Shown one piece after another: positions 40,483-49,646 of a stretch of 64,000 nucleotides of DNA. Under the pieces are notes generated by a model that was not told where the DNA came from, ran no database searches, and saw only the letters and a program-made list of their open reading frames with translations. Location of the stretch: positions 2,914,001-2,978,000 of the forward strand of contig NC_009831.1 of the NCBI RefSeq assembly GCF_000018025.1. Reading direction: 5' to 3'. Position 1 is the first letter of the stretch, and every line of letters begins with the position of its first letter. The stretch is from Shewanella sediminis HAW-EB3 (GTDB lineage: Bacteria > Pseudomonadota > Gammaproteobacteria > Enterobacterales > Shewanellaceae). Position numbers and translations under genes: made by a program.

Positions 40483-41022
40483 ATGTCCAACCATCTTGTT
40501 GTTACTGCGCTGGGTGCCGATCGCCCTGGAATTGTCAGTAAATTTGCAAGACTTGCAAGTGAATGCGACTGCGATATTGTCGATAGTCGAATGGCCTTAT
40601 TTGGTAACGAATTCACATTAATCATGATGCTATCCGGCTCTTGGGCTTCAATCACTAAAGTTGAAACAAATCTTCCGAGTCTCAGTGTAGAACTCGAATT
40701 GATGACTGTAATGAAGCGAACCTCGAAGCATACAGCTCAAAATTACATATCCAGACTCGAAGTCACGTTCAGTGGTAGCAACCAACGCGGCACCATGAAG
40801 AAGATAACTCAATTTCTTGCCGACCGCTCCTTGGATCTGGCAGCCGTGAGATCCCATGCCGATGAAGATGATCAAGGCGACCCGTCTCAAAACGTTTTCC
40901 TCACCATTAATGTTCCAGAGAAAGTTGATCTGGATAAATTAGAAACCAGCATTAATGAACTCGCAGATGAAGTCGCGTTAGAGTGCACAATCAAGCGTAT
41001 GCAAGGCATAACATCAAAATAA
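40483..41022 (+). CDS. gcvR: glycine cleavage system regulator, GcvR-like ACT protein
   Basis: A 179-residue protein of two ACT domains: residues 1-85 starting MSNHLVVTALGADRPGIVSKFARLASECDCDIVDSRM and residues 90-175 starting RLEVTFSGSNQRGTMKKITQFLADRSLDL. In E. coli GcvR binds glycine and restrains the activator GcvA at the gcv operon. AAGGAG stands before the ATG. The place between divergent dapA and bcp is the same as in E. coli, supporting the name. A GcvA-like LysR gene lies at 9404 but may be unrelated. Confidence 0.9.
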   Translation: MSNHLVVTALGADRPGIVSKFARLASECDCDIVDSRMALFGNEFTLIMMLSGSWASITKVETNLPSLSVELELMTVMKRTSKHTAQNYISRLEVTFSGSNQRGTMKKITQFLADRSLDLAAVRSHADEDDQGDPSQNVFLTINVPEKVDLDKLETSINELADEVALECTIKRMQGITSK

Positions 41023-41044
41023 TCGAGGCCGCACAGGAAAACCA

Positions 41045-41515
41045 ATGAACACATTGATAAAGGGCGACTCAGCCCCACTTTTCGAGCTAAAAAACCAAGA
41101 TGATCAGCCCATCTCACTATCACAATGCCTTGAGAGCGGCCCGGTACTCGTTTATTTTTACCCGAAAGCATCGACTCCAGGCTGTACTGTACAGGCCTGT
41201 GGGTTGAGAGACAGTAAAACTGCGCTCAATACGCTGAATGTAACGGTATTAGGCATTAGCCCTGATCCTGTGCCTAAACTGAGCCGTTTTGCCGAGAAAC
41301 AGGAACTGAACTTTTCCCTGTTAAGCGATGAAGACCATGCTATTGCAGATGCATTCGGAGTATGGGGCGAGAAAAAGTTTATGGGAAAAATCTATGACGG
41401 TATCCATAGATTAAGCTTCTTGATCGGACAAGATGGTAAAGTCACTCATGTATTCAATAAGTTCAAAACGAAAGAGCACCACGACGTAGTCCTTAATCAT
41501 CTCAAAGATGCTTAA
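41045..41515 (+). CDS. bcp: thioredoxin-dependent peroxiredoxin Bcp
   Basis: A 156-residue peroxiredoxin of the BCP/PrxQ class that reduces hydrogen peroxide and lipid hydroperoxides using thioredoxin. The active site YPKASTPGCTVQACGLRD holds the peroxidatic Cys47 and the resolving Cys52. Lies 22 bp after gcvR and probably shares its transcript. Followed by a strong terminator. Confidence 0.94.
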   Translation: MNTLIKGDSAPLFELKNQDDQPISLSQCLESGPVLVYFYPKASTPGCTVQACGLRDSKTALNTLNVTVLGISPDPVPKLSRFAEKQELNFSLLSDEDHAIADAFGVWGEKKFMGKIYDGIHRLSFLIGQDGKVTHVFNKFKTKEHHDVVLNHLKDA

Positions 41516-41533
41516 ACAGACCATAATACCCAC

Positions 41534-41563
41534 AAAAATGCCCGCAATAGCGGGCATTTTTGT
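41534..41563 (+). terminator. terminator after bcp
   Basis: 12-bp stem AAAAATGCCCGC / GCGGGCATTTTT with a 4-base loop. Works for gcvR-bcp and, on the other strand, possibly for argO. Confidence 0.9.
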
Positions 41564-41646
41564 ATGAAGGCATTCTATGATGAGACTTTCTATAATATGA
41601 CTACAAGGAGCCTCTTATAAAAGGCTCCCATCAATGGCCACTGAAC

Positions 41647-42255
41647 TTATAAGTAAGGCCAGATCAAGACCGCCGCAATGGTCCACATCGTCATGCAGAT
41701 AAATCTATCTAAATAGCTCCAGGCTTTAGGGTTTTGAAATAGCGGACTTAAATATCTCGCTCCAAAACTTAAACTAAAAAACCACACAAACGAGGCCAGC
41801 ACGGCACCGGCACCAAATAGAGGGCGATCCACTCCTTCAAACTGTGCACTGATGCTACCAAGCAACACTACAGTGTCCAGATACAGATGAGGGTTGAGAA
41901 AGCTAATACCCAATGTCGTCAGTACTGCAGCCTTAAGTGTTTCAGCCCCTTTAGTTGCACCTTCCGAAATCGTCTGCTCATTAAACGAAGACTTTAATGC
42001 CTTCGCACCATAAACCAACAAGAAGATGGCCCCGCCTATGCTGGCAATATCCTTAATCAAAGGAAAGGCTAATATCAAGTGCCCAAGGCCTGCGACACCA
42101 GCCGTTATCATCAAGGCATCGATCAATGAACATAATGCGGCTATGGGTAAAGAATGTGAACGCTTAAGCCCCTGTTTAAGTACAAACGCATTTTGTGCGC
42201 CTACCGCCATAATAAGGCTTCCGCCAATTCCTACACCCTGAATAAATGCCTGCAT
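41647..42255 (-). CDS. argO: LysE-family arginine exporter
   Basis: A 202-residue inner-membrane exporter of the LysE/ArgO family with about six helices. The N-terminal signature MQAFIQGVGIGGSLIMAVGAQNAFVLKQGLKR and the GISFLNPHLYLDTVVLLGSIS motif match ArgO/LysE. It is divergent from an ArgP-type regulator 131 bp away, the usual regulator-exporter arrangement, so it probably exports arginine and toxic analogues under ArgP control. Confidence 0.9.
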   Translation of the reverse strand: MQAFIQGVGIGGSLIMAVGAQNAFVLKQGLKRSHSLPIAALCSLIDALMITAGVAGLGHLILAFPLIKDIASIGGAIFLLVYGAKALKSSFNEQTISEGATKGAETLKAAVLTTLGISFLNPHLYLDTVVLLGSISAQFEGVDRPLFGAGAVLASFVWFFSLSFGARYLSPLFQNPKAWSYLDRFICMTMWTIAAVLIWPYL

Positions 42256-42386
42256 CTGTGTTGTTCCAACGTCATACTACTAATTGATCGCAAGTTTACC
42301 TAAACAACAAAAATAAATATAACTAATGTTTTTTATGGTGTATAAGTAAAACTTATAATAAAACCTTAATTTATGGAGAAGCGACT

Positions 42387-43274
42387 TTGATTGATTACGC
42401 ACATCTACGCGCCCTTTCAATCGTTATATCTGAAGGAGGGTTCGATCGCGCGGCTAAGGTGCTCTGTATCACTCAACCTGCCGTTTCCCAGCGAATTAAA
42501 CAGCTTGAAGAGAGAGTTGGACAAGCCTTAGTGATTCGTTCAAACCCTGTGGAAGCAACACCTATGGGGAAGAGACTACTTCGGCACTACTCACAAGTTC
42601 AGCTTCTAGAAAGTGAGTTGAGTGTTGAGATGGATGCCGATGACCCCAAACTCCCTACCATAGTTAAAATTGCCGTTAATGCCGATAGTCTGGCCACTTG
42701 GTTCCTTCCGGCACTATGTGAAGTATTTAAGCGCCATCAGTGGCTATTGGAATTGATTGTCGATGATGAATCATATACCCACAATCTATTGAAGAATGGT
42801 GAAGCTGTGGGCTGTGTCACTACAACTCAGGCACCACTGGCTGGATGCAGCAGCGAATACCTGGGACAAATGGAGTACCTGTGCGTAGCGACGCCAGAGT
42901 TCATCCAAGAGTACTTCCCGGTCAATGTTAGTCAAACATCACTCGAAAAGGCCCCTGCGGTTGTTTTTTCAACCAAAGATAAGCTGCATGAGAAGTACCT
43001 ACGTAAATATTTCAAGATGTCCCCGGGAAGTTGGCGTGAACATAAAATCCCTTCATCGGAGAGCTTTCTCGACGCCATCATACAGGGATTAGGATATGGA
43101 CTGGTGGGGCACCTTCAAGCAGAACCTTTGCTTGAAAAAGGCGTGCTTGTCGAGATAACGCCAGGGAAAAGGAAGCGTGTACCACTCTATTGGCAGCACT
43201 GGAATATTAAGGCCAAACAAACGACCATAGTATATCGTTCTCTGGCGGTCACGGCGAAACAGTCCCTTTGCTAG
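42387..43274 (+). CDS. argP: LysR-family regulator ArgP (IciA)
   Basis: A 295-residue LysR activator. The helix-turn-helix is in DYAHLRALSIVISEGGFDRAAKVLCITQPAVSQRIKQLEERVG, very like E. coli ArgP. It should sense arginine/lysine and activate the divergent argO. The TTG start at 42387 is accepted: GGAG lies 8 bases upstream and no other start fits the domain. Ends before a bidirectional terminator. Confidence 0.9.
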   Translation: MIDYAHLRALSIVISEGGFDRAAKVLCITQPAVSQRIKQLEERVGQALVIRSNPVEATPMGKRLLRHYSQVQLLESELSVEMDADDPKLPTIVKIAVNADSLATWFLPALCEVFKRHQWLLELIVDDESYTHNLLKNGEAVGCVTTTQAPLAGCSSEYLGQMEYLCVATPEFIQEYFPVNVSQTSLEKAPAVVFSTKDKLHEKYLRKYFKMSPGSWREHKIPSSESFLDAIIQGLGYGLVGHLQAEPLLEKGVLVEITPGKRKRVPLYWQHWNIKAKQTTIVYRSLAVTAKQSLC

Positions 43275-43351
43275 CGTGTCGACTTTTGACTGAACATCTC
43301 GACAGCCAAAAAGCAAAAGCTACCAAGCTGGCCTGTTAAGCTAAAATGATC

Positions 43352-43379
43352 AAAAAAAGGGGCCAAAGCCCCTTTTCTT
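43352..43379. terminator. bidirectional terminator, argP / AI-2E permease
   Basis: AAAAGGGGC / GCCCCTTTT stem of 9 bp with a CAAA loop, with A and T runs on both sides. Confidence 0.88.
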
Positions 43380-43399
43380 TTACCATGCCTAGGCTGGGC

Positions 43400-44485
43400 C
43401 TACTCGGTTTTCGGTTCGACGCCATTGACTTGAGAATTTGGTGTTGGCCAGGCATTTAATACCGCCTTCACCAACGACGCCAAAGGTATCGCGAAGAAGA
43501 CTCCCCATACTCCCCATAAACCACCGAAGATAAGTACTGCGGCGATAATAAACACAGGGTGAAGATCGACCGCATCAGAGAAGAGGATTGGAACCAGTAA
43601 GTTACCATCCAGAGCTTGAATAATACCGTAACCTAACATCAGATATCCAAATTCAGGGCTTATCCCCCACTGGAAAAATGCCACGAGTGCTATGGGTAAG
43701 GTCACTAACGTCGCACCTACATAGGGAATAAGCACTGATAATCCTGTCAGTACGCCCAGGAGTGCTGCATACCTGAGATCCATGATGGCAAAGAAAACAT
43801 AACTCACGCCGCCAATAATAATGATCTCTATCACCTTACCCCGGATATAATTAAAGATCTGTTGATGCATCTCATACCAAACTTTGCGGGCAAGTTCTCG
43901 GTTAGTAGGAATAAACCGCTTACTGCCCTTTATCAGCTCGTCTTTATCCTTAAGAAAGAAAAAGACCAATAAAGGCACCAGAATAGCGTACACCATCAAT
44001 ACGAGTAAGGAGGCCGAATAGCCAATGATCTGCTTGCCAATATCGAGCAGATGTTGAGTATCGAGCATCTTCTTGAGCTCACCCACCATAGTATCGAGCT
44101 GATCGGGATTCACAAACTGGGGATACTGGTTCACATAGCTCTGGGCCGTATGAAGTCCCTTATCCAGCATGGTTGGCAGATCCGTGATCAACGCTAGCCC
44201 CTGCTTCCAAATACTGGGAACAAGACCGAAGGTTATCAGCAGCATAGTGCCAATAAACAGGACTAACACCGCCGAGGCTGCAGTCGTCCGGTTCATTCCA
44301 ACCTTAATCATCTGTGCAACGGGCCACTCGAGTAAAAAGGCCAATACTAATGCCACCAACAATGGCGCCAACAAGCCACCAGCAAAGTAAATTGCAAGGG
44401 CGATCCCCATCAATATAAAAACTAAGGTTACCGCTTGAGGATCGCTAAATCGCTCTTTATACCAAGTAGTTAATAAATTTAACAT
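43400..44485 (-). CDS. perM: AI-2E family transporter (PerM-like)
   Basis: A 361-residue integral membrane protein of the AI-2E/PerM family with about eight helices. Features are the hydrophobic pair near residues 20-60, a soluble helical region about 80-140, and the C-terminal IPYVGATLVTLPIALVAF and GGLWGVWGVFFAIPLASLVKAVLNAW typical of the family. Family members include autoinducer-2 and sodium/proton exporters; the substrate here is unknown. It follows the TusA-like gene by 30 bp and precedes bepA's divergent position, as in E. coli perM-bepA. Confidence 0.87.
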   Translation of the reverse strand: MLNLLTTWYKERFSDPQAVTLVFILMGIALAIYFAGGLLAPLLVALVLAFLLEWPVAQMIKVGMNRTTAASAVLVLFIGTMLLITFGLVPSIWKQGLALITDLPTMLDKGLHTAQSYVNQYPQFVNPDQLDTMVGELKKMLDTQHLLDIGKQIIGYSASLLVLMVYAILVPLLVFFFLKDKDELIKGSKRFIPTNRELARKVWYEMHQQIFNYIRGKVIEIIIIGGVSYVFFAIMDLRYAALLGVLTGLSVLIPYVGATLVTLPIALVAFFQWGISPEFGYLMLGYGIIQALDGNLLVPILFSDAVDLHPVFIIAAVLIFGGLWGVWGVFFAIPLASLVKAVLNAWPTPNSQVNGVEPKTE

Positions 44486-44515
44486 TCAAGATTCCTGAAA
44501 TTTTACATTCTCGTT

Positions 44516-44746
44516 CTAACGAAGATTAGATATTTTTATTGTCAGCATATTCTCATCATTACATACCTCAGAATAGCGATATCCGACTTTTTTTAAAAAA
44601 CGGGGAACATCCTGCCTAGAGCCAATGTCAGATAAAGAGACACAAAGTACCTCTCCATCTTCAAGTTGTTTTAATGCGAGTTTTACTTTCACTAAAGCTA
44701 ATGGACAACGTATTGCCGTTAAATCGATAGAAACCATAATATTCAT
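44516..44746 (-). CDS. TusA/SirA-family sulfurtransferase-like protein
   Basis: A 76-residue TusA-fold protein: VSIDLTAIRCPLALVKVKLALKQLEDGEVLCVSLSD is the first beta-alpha unit with Cys14 at the active position. TusA proteins carry sulfur on this Cys in a Cys-Pro-x-Pro motif; here it is Cys-Pro-Leu-Ala, lacking the second Pro, so it belongs to the divergent SirA-like group and may have a different sulfur donor or role. Upstream of and probably co-transcribed with the AI-2E permease gene. The ribosome binding site is weak; 44737 is an alternative start. Confidence 0.82.
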   Translation of the reverse strand: MNIMVSIDLTAIRCPLALVKVKLALKQLEDGEVLCVSLSDIGSRQDVPRFLKKVGYRYSEVCNDENMLTIKISNLR

Positions 44747-45063
44747 GCTATGAATAAACTTAAGCCATTATCCTAAGTTGCACGGCAAACCACAAGTTAT
44801 GCCATAAGATAGTAAGAGATAAGGATGAAACAAAACCAAGTTTTAAACTGTTTCATAAAAAAGTATTAATTAAATCAGACTTTCAACTATAGCTTAGTGC
44901 TTGATATAGTGAGTAAGCGAACACAGATTTACATTTGTTTCACTGTGTAGCTCATACTAAAACATATATGGATTAAGAGTTACTCTGCGGGTAAAATCAA
45001 TTTGCTGCAGAACATTTTTAGATTGTCTTCTTAGGACAACATAGCCCTAATTTAAGGATCAGT
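44747..45063. other. 317-bp divergent intergenic region
   Basis: Between the TusA-like gene and bepA. No gene seen. It contains an inverted repeat ATGAAACA / TGTTTCAT (44825-44832 and 44849-44856, 16-base spacer) followed by AAAAAA, a possible operator or small-RNA hairpin; promoters of both flanking genes should be here. Confidence 0.45.
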
Positions 45064-46524
45064 TTGAGTAAAATTACTTCGCCAAAATCTCTTCTCGCAG
45101 GTGCATTGTCACTTATTTTTTGTGCAACCGCGCCTTTGAGTCTAGCTAATAACGACCTCCCTGATCTTGGAACCGCCGCCGTTAATACCTTTAGTCTCGA
45201 GAAAGAGACGGTATATGGTGACGCCTACATGCGGGTTATCCGCTCATCGGCTCCTATTCTCAACGACCCTGTCCTGAGTCAATATCTCACGGAGCTAGGC
45301 AACAAGCTGGTTGCTCATGCCACTGGTGTGAAAACCCCCTTCTACTTCTTCCTGTTAAGAAATGATGAGATCAACGCGTTCGCTTTCTTCGGCGGCCATG
45401 TTGGCGTTCACACAGGCTTATTTCTCAATGCAGACAACGAAAGTCAGATCGCATCGGTATTAGGGCATGAAATTACCCACGTAACTCAACGGCATTTAGC
45501 CCGCTCATTAGAAGCACAAGAGAAAAGCTCAACCGCAACCATGGTAAGCATGTTAGGTGCTATCTTATTGACTATTGCATCGCCTCAGGCTGGCATGGCG
45601 GCGTTAGCAACGACACAAGCATTAGCGACACAAGCCAAGATAAACTATACCCGCCTACACGAGAAAGAAGCCGACCGGATCGGGATGCAAATTTTAGTCG
45701 ATGCGGGGTTTGATCCAAATGGCGCTGCTGACTTTTTTGCAAAGCTGGCCACCCGTTACCGTTTTACAACTAAGCCTCCGCAGATGCTGTTGACCCACCC
45801 GCTTCCTGAATCCCGTATCACAGAGGCAAGAAACCGAGCGACTCAATACCCTCACAGGTACGTACCCGATAACATCGACTTTCAGCTGGCAAAGGCCCGT
45901 ATTCAGGTTAGATTTTCAAGTTACAGCGAAGAAGCGGCGTTGGCATTGTTTGACACCCAACTAAAAAAGCGTAGCTACACATTTAAAAATGCCGCTCTGT
46001 ATGGAAAAGCCTTAGCACTGTTTCGAGCCGAGCGTTTCGATGAGGCTGAAATCATCATAGACAATCTTCTAAAGGAAGATAGAAATAATTTATTCTACAT
46101 AGATACAAAGACAGATCTTCTGGTAGAAAGAAAAGCCAATGATGATGCGATTGCACTGCTTGAAACTCAGAGAAAACTAAAGCCCACTTCGCAAGTGGTC
46201 AATACCAATCTGGCGAATGTTTATATTGAATCGAACCAAGCGACTAAAGCCATTCCTCTGTTAGAGGATATGATTTTTCTGGATAGACAAAATCAGCTTC
46301 CCCTGTTTTTACTGAGAGATGCCTATAAAAAGACGGGAAATAAAGCGATGGAGCATTTCGTGAGTGCTGAATCAATGGCTTTGGGCGCAGACTATAAAGG
46401 GGCCATCGATCAATTAAACTTTGCTTATAAGTTATCAGCCGATAATCCTCTACAACTGGCAAGAATTGAAGCCCGAATTCGTCAGTTTAAACAATCAAAT
46501 AGAGCCTTAGAAGAGTTAAAATAA
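45064..46524 (+). CDS. bepA: beta-barrel assembly-enhancing protease BepA (M48)
   Basis: Periplasmic zinc metalloprotease and chaperone that helps outer-membrane protein (LptD) assembly and degrades misfolded ones. 486 residues with a signal peptide ending near LSLANN (about residue 29). The M48 catalytic domain has HEITH (His135, Glu136, His139) and the third ligand in HEKEADRIGM. A TPR-type repeat domain fills about residues 290-486. The TTG start is accepted because AGGA lies five bases upstream and the signal peptide begins there. Confidence 0.93.
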   Translation: MSKITSPKSLLAGALSLIFCATAPLSLANNDLPDLGTAAVNTFSLEKETVYGDAYMRVIRSSAPILNDPVLSQYLTELGNKLVAHATGVKTPFYFFLLRNDEINAFAFFGGHVGVHTGLFLNADNESQIASVLGHEITHVTQRHLARSLEAQEKSSTATMVSMLGAILLTIASPQAGMAALATTQALATQAKINYTRLHEKEADRIGMQILVDAGFDPNGAADFFAKLATRYRFTTKPPQMLLTHPLPESRITEARNRATQYPHRYVPDNIDFQLAKARIQVRFSSYSEEAALALFDTQLKKRSYTFKNAALYGKALALFRAERFDEAEIIIDNLLKEDRNNLFYIDTKTDLLVERKANDDAIALLETQRKLKPTSQVVNTNLANVYIESNQATKAIPLLEDMIFLDRQNQLPLFLLRDAYKKTGNKAMEHFVSAESMALGADYKGAIDQLNFAYKLSADNPLQLARIEARIRQFKQSNRALEELK

Positions 46525-46728
46525 TAGTATGCCCCCAGTCACCCGGACTGATGCTCTCATCGGTTCGGGTCGTTGAATGGTAATCCTTTCCTCCTCAGGA
46601 GTTAGCGATAACCCTATAGAAAAGCACAATAAAACTAAAACCATCAGTGCTCTAGCTTATGGCTTTTTGTGACTTTGCTCACCTTTTAAAGTATGATAGC
46701 GTCAAATTTCACATGAAGAGTATATCCA

Positions 46729-47079
46729 ATGACTCAAGTTACTATCATCCACAACCCACGTTGTTCAAAAAGCCGTCAAACTCTGGCGTTGTTACAAGAA
46801 CAAGACTGTCAAATTCAAGTTGTGGAGTACCTGAAATCGCCATTAGTCAGAAGTGAAATCGAAGGCTTATTGGCAAAGCTCAATATCAGTGCTCGCGAAT
46901 TGATGCGCACTAAAGAAGTAGAATATAAAGAGCAAGGCTTAGCAGATATTAATCTCACAGAAGCACAACTTATCCAGGCTATAATCCAAACACCAAAACT
47001 GCTCGAACGCCCAATTGTGCTCGCCAATGACAAAGCCGCCATTGGCCGACCACCTGAAAACGTGCTTTCAATATTATAA
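46729..47079 (+). CDS. ArsC-family arsenate reductase-like protein (YfgD)
   Basis: A 116-residue glutaredoxin-dependent arsenate-reductase-type protein. The active Cys12 is in IIHNPRCSKSRQTLALL, and the Arg triad region is LLERPIVLANDKAAIGRPPENVLSIL near the C-terminus. In E. coli YfgD lies beside bepA, as here; without other ars genes nearby an arsenate role is not certain. Translationally close to the DUF2069 gene 14 bp downstream. Confidence 0.9.
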   Translation: MTQVTIIHNPRCSKSRQTLALLQEQDCQIQVVEYLKSPLVRSEIEGLLAKLNISARELMRTKEVEYKEQGLADINLTEAQLIQAIIQTPKLLERPIVLANDKAAIGRPPENVLSIL

Positions 47080-47093
47080 GTTAAGGTAACCTA

Positions 47094-47465
47094 ATGAGCT
47101 CTAACACCTTATTTAAATTATGCCGGGCAGGTTATATGGCTCTGGTCATTCTATTAAGTGCTTGGTTTATCAATAAAGGGATAACGGGAGAATACTCTCT
47201 AGCGTTTGCTGCGCTATGGATAATACCACTCCTGCTGCCGCTAAAAGGTGTCTTAACCGGCAAGCCTTATACCTATGCTTGGGGAAGTTTCATCATCTGT
47301 TTATATATGTTACATGGATTAACGTTACTCTATGTAACAGATGAACATCTGCTATTTGCCCTAACCGAAGTCATGCTACTAGGTGCATTGCTGGTCGGAT
47401 TTCCTTTTTACGCCCGCATTCGAGGTCGTGAATTGGGTCTGGGATTAAAAAAGAAAGCAAAGTAA
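47094..47465 (+). CDS. DUF2069 family membrane protein
   Basis: A 123-residue inner-membrane protein with four predicted helices (about 10-30, 38-55, 62-85, 90-110) and a basic C-terminus (RGRELGLGLKKKAK), characteristic of DUF2069. Function unknown. It follows the arsC-like gene by 14 bp, with which it forms an operon, and is followed by a clear terminator at 47490-47521. Confidence 0.85.
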   Translation: MSSNTLFKLCRAGYMALVILLSAWFINKGITGEYSLAFAALWIIPLLLPLKGVLTGKPYTYAWGSFIICLYMLHGLTLLYVTDEHLLFALTEVMLLGALLVGFPFYARIRGRELGLGLKKKAK

Positions 47466-47489
47466 AAAGAGATAAATTAGTTTTTAAAA

Positions 47490-47521
47490 TAGCAAGCGCC
47501 TCATGGCGCTTGTTTTCCTTT
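47490..47521 (+). terminator. terminator after the DUF2069 gene
   Basis: 8-bp stem CAAGCGCC / GGCGCTTG with a TCAT loop, followed by TTTTCCTTT. Confidence 0.85.
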
Positions 47522-47633
47522 AAACCCTCACCCCACCGCCTCTTTAATCGAACAATATATCTTCACTTTCTGAACCCCATACTACGTGCTATATTTTTAT
47601 TTACTCAGCTTAAAATAATAATAATTCGGGGAA

Positions 47634-49571
47634 ATGTCTGGAATGAACACCTTAAAAACAGTCATGTTAGTCAGTACATTATCCTTAATCGCCTGTGGTA
47701 GCTCAGATGATGGCGAGCCCATGCCCACGTTTCCTCGTTGTGAACTGCAATCGCAGTTAACCAGCATAGAAACGGGGTCTGATTTAGAGTTTTTAGTTGA
47801 GGAGGATTACCAGGTTAATCAGTCGGCTGCCATCATCGCAAGAATAAACAACCAAGATAGCGACGGTTTACACTTCAGTTGGCAACAGTTAACGGGACCG
47901 GCTCTTATTTTAAAATCGATAAAGAGCCAAGTCTTAGCGTTTCAGGCAACGAAGCCTGGGAGTTACACTTTCTCCGTTACCGTTAGCGGAGATGAGTTGT
48001 TATTAGAGAAAAATATTGAATTAACGATTCAGGAAGGCCCGGTAAGCAGATTAAATGTTCGCTCGGATCACCAGGTAGTAGAGGGAAATAACGTCAGCTT
48101 CAGAGTCGACAGAGTCGATGGTCAAATCCCATCCGATTTAAGCTGGTGTATCGCCGCGGGCCCGGATCTTAATCTCGATACCAGTAATATCGAAACCCCA
48201 CAATTCATTGCCCCAGAGGTTAACACTGATACGATAAGCCAGCTTAGAGCGACGGCTACCATTGGTGGAGTTCAAACATCTTCAGACGTCATTGCTCTCA
48301 TTACCCATGAACAAGTCATCACCTCTGAGTATTTTGATAAACCGATAGCCAGAACCCATCCTTACAAAAGCGATACTCCCTATGCCGGTAATCTGCAAAG
48401 CTGTGTTTATTCTAACCAGCTAACCGCACCTTGTAGCATAGAGCAGCTGCCATTGATAGGACATACACAAGCGCTACCGGACAAGAATAAAATTCTAGAC
48501 CGATTACTGGTTTCTCATCAGTGGATGGGGGAAAATTTTGAGGCTTTTCTGAATGAAATGGATCCGGCGACTGACTTTTCCAAGCTATTACAATCAGTAA
48601 CGGCAGTCGTGATTAGTTACGATATTCGTCCTTCTTTCTACTGGGCCTTAACCGGCGCGATCTATCTGGATCCAAATGATCTTTGGCTACTTGCCCAGGA
48701 ACGTGACGTCATTAATGAGGCCGCTGATTACCGAAGTCTATTCGGCAACGAGTTAAATTTTATTATGCCTTGGCGCTATGTAAAAGATAACCAATATGTC
48801 TCCTACAGTGTACCTAGAGAAACCCGCACCCATCGGACCATGGCTGAATTGTCCCCTGAGCTTTCGTCACTCCTTTATCATGAACTCGCCCATGCAAATG
48901 ATTTCTTTCCGCGTTCAGTACACGATAGCATCGAAGGTGGTACCTTACTCGACCACTACAATAGAAGATCCCTTGCTGGTGAATTAGTATCGGATAAGGT
49001 TACAGCTCAATATCCACTGTACAGTGATGAACTCACCTCTCTGGCGAATGTAAGCTTCCGTGGTCAGGCGGCTACTGCTATCCAAAAAGCCTATCTACCT
49101 GCCGATATTACACAATTCTTCTCAACAGACAGGGCAACAGGTTATTACGCTTATTCAACCAAACGTGAAGATACGGCGATGCTGTTTGAAGAGGCGATGA
49201 TGAGCCATCGATATAGGATCTTACGTGATGTCGGTATAACGGATAAACCGGATAGCCCTACCGCGAGTAACATTCTTGTTGATTGGGGCCAGAGAGGCCG
49301 AATAGGAGAGGATACGATTCAAGCCAGAGCAGCATTAGTGATTAATGAAATATTACCAGAACTCGATGGTAACACCTTAGTCGGGGCGCTTCCTGATCCG
49401 ATCCAGATGACTCAAGGGTTGTCCTGGTTAGATAATTTAACGATTTCACCGGTTCTGTCAATCTCATCTGACTCTGAGCACCTCTCAAAACAGGCTCCTA
49501 TCAGTAATCACACACAGAGAGTAATACCAGAACTCAGAGTCAGTGGCGACAGGCATAAAATAGATAATTAG
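47634..49571 (+). CDS. large lipoprotein with HExxH metalloprotease motif
   Basis: A 645-residue exported lipoprotein. The signal peptide MSGMNTLKTVMLVSTLSLIAC has lipobox LIAC at Cys21. Residues about 40-130 and 135-225 look like two beta-sandwich (PKD/Ig-like) domains (LHFSWQQLTGPALILKSIKSQVLAFQATKPGSYTFSVTV). The C-terminal half has a zinc-peptidase motif HELAH at 416-420 (LLYHELAHANDFF), with a possible Glu ligand in SLAGELVSDK downstream. No closer family recognised. The ATG at 47634 has GGGGAA upstream; 47643 is an alternative. It stands alone between arsC-DUF2069 and hda. Likely a cell-envelope or surface protease, but activity is inferred. Confidence 0.8.
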   Translation: MSGMNTLKTVMLVSTLSLIACGSSDDGEPMPTFPRCELQSQLTSIETGSDLEFLVEEDYQVNQSAAIIARINNQDSDGLHFSWQQLTGPALILKSIKSQVLAFQATKPGSYTFSVTVSGDELLLEKNIELTIQEGPVSRLNVRSDHQVVEGNNVSFRVDRVDGQIPSDLSWCIAAGPDLNLDTSNIETPQFIAPEVNTDTISQLRATATIGGVQTSSDVIALITHEQVITSEYFDKPIARTHPYKSDTPYAGNLQSCVYSNQLTAPCSIEQLPLIGHTQALPDKNKILDRLLVSHQWMGENFEAFLNEMDPATDFSKLLQSVTAVVISYDIRPSFYWALTGAIYLDPNDLWLLAQERDVINEAADYRSLFGNELNFIMPWRYVKDNQYVSYSVPRETRTHRTMAELSPELSSLLYHELAHANDFFPRSVHDSIEGGTLLDHYNRRSLAGELVSDKVTAQYPLYSDELTSLANVSFRGQAATAIQKAYLPADITQFFSTDRATGYYAYSTKREDTAMLFEEAMMSHRYRILRDVGITDKPDSPTASNILVDWGQRGRIGEDTIQARAALVINEILPELDGNTLVGALPDPIQMTQGLSWLDNLTISPVLSISSDSEHLSKQAPISNHTQRVIPELRVSGDRHKIDN

Positions 49572-49646
49572 GGAAAGCGGATCTCAGTCGCGCAACTCAA
49601 TCTTGGGTCGCGCTTTGTTAAAACATTTAAATCGATACTTCGAAAA

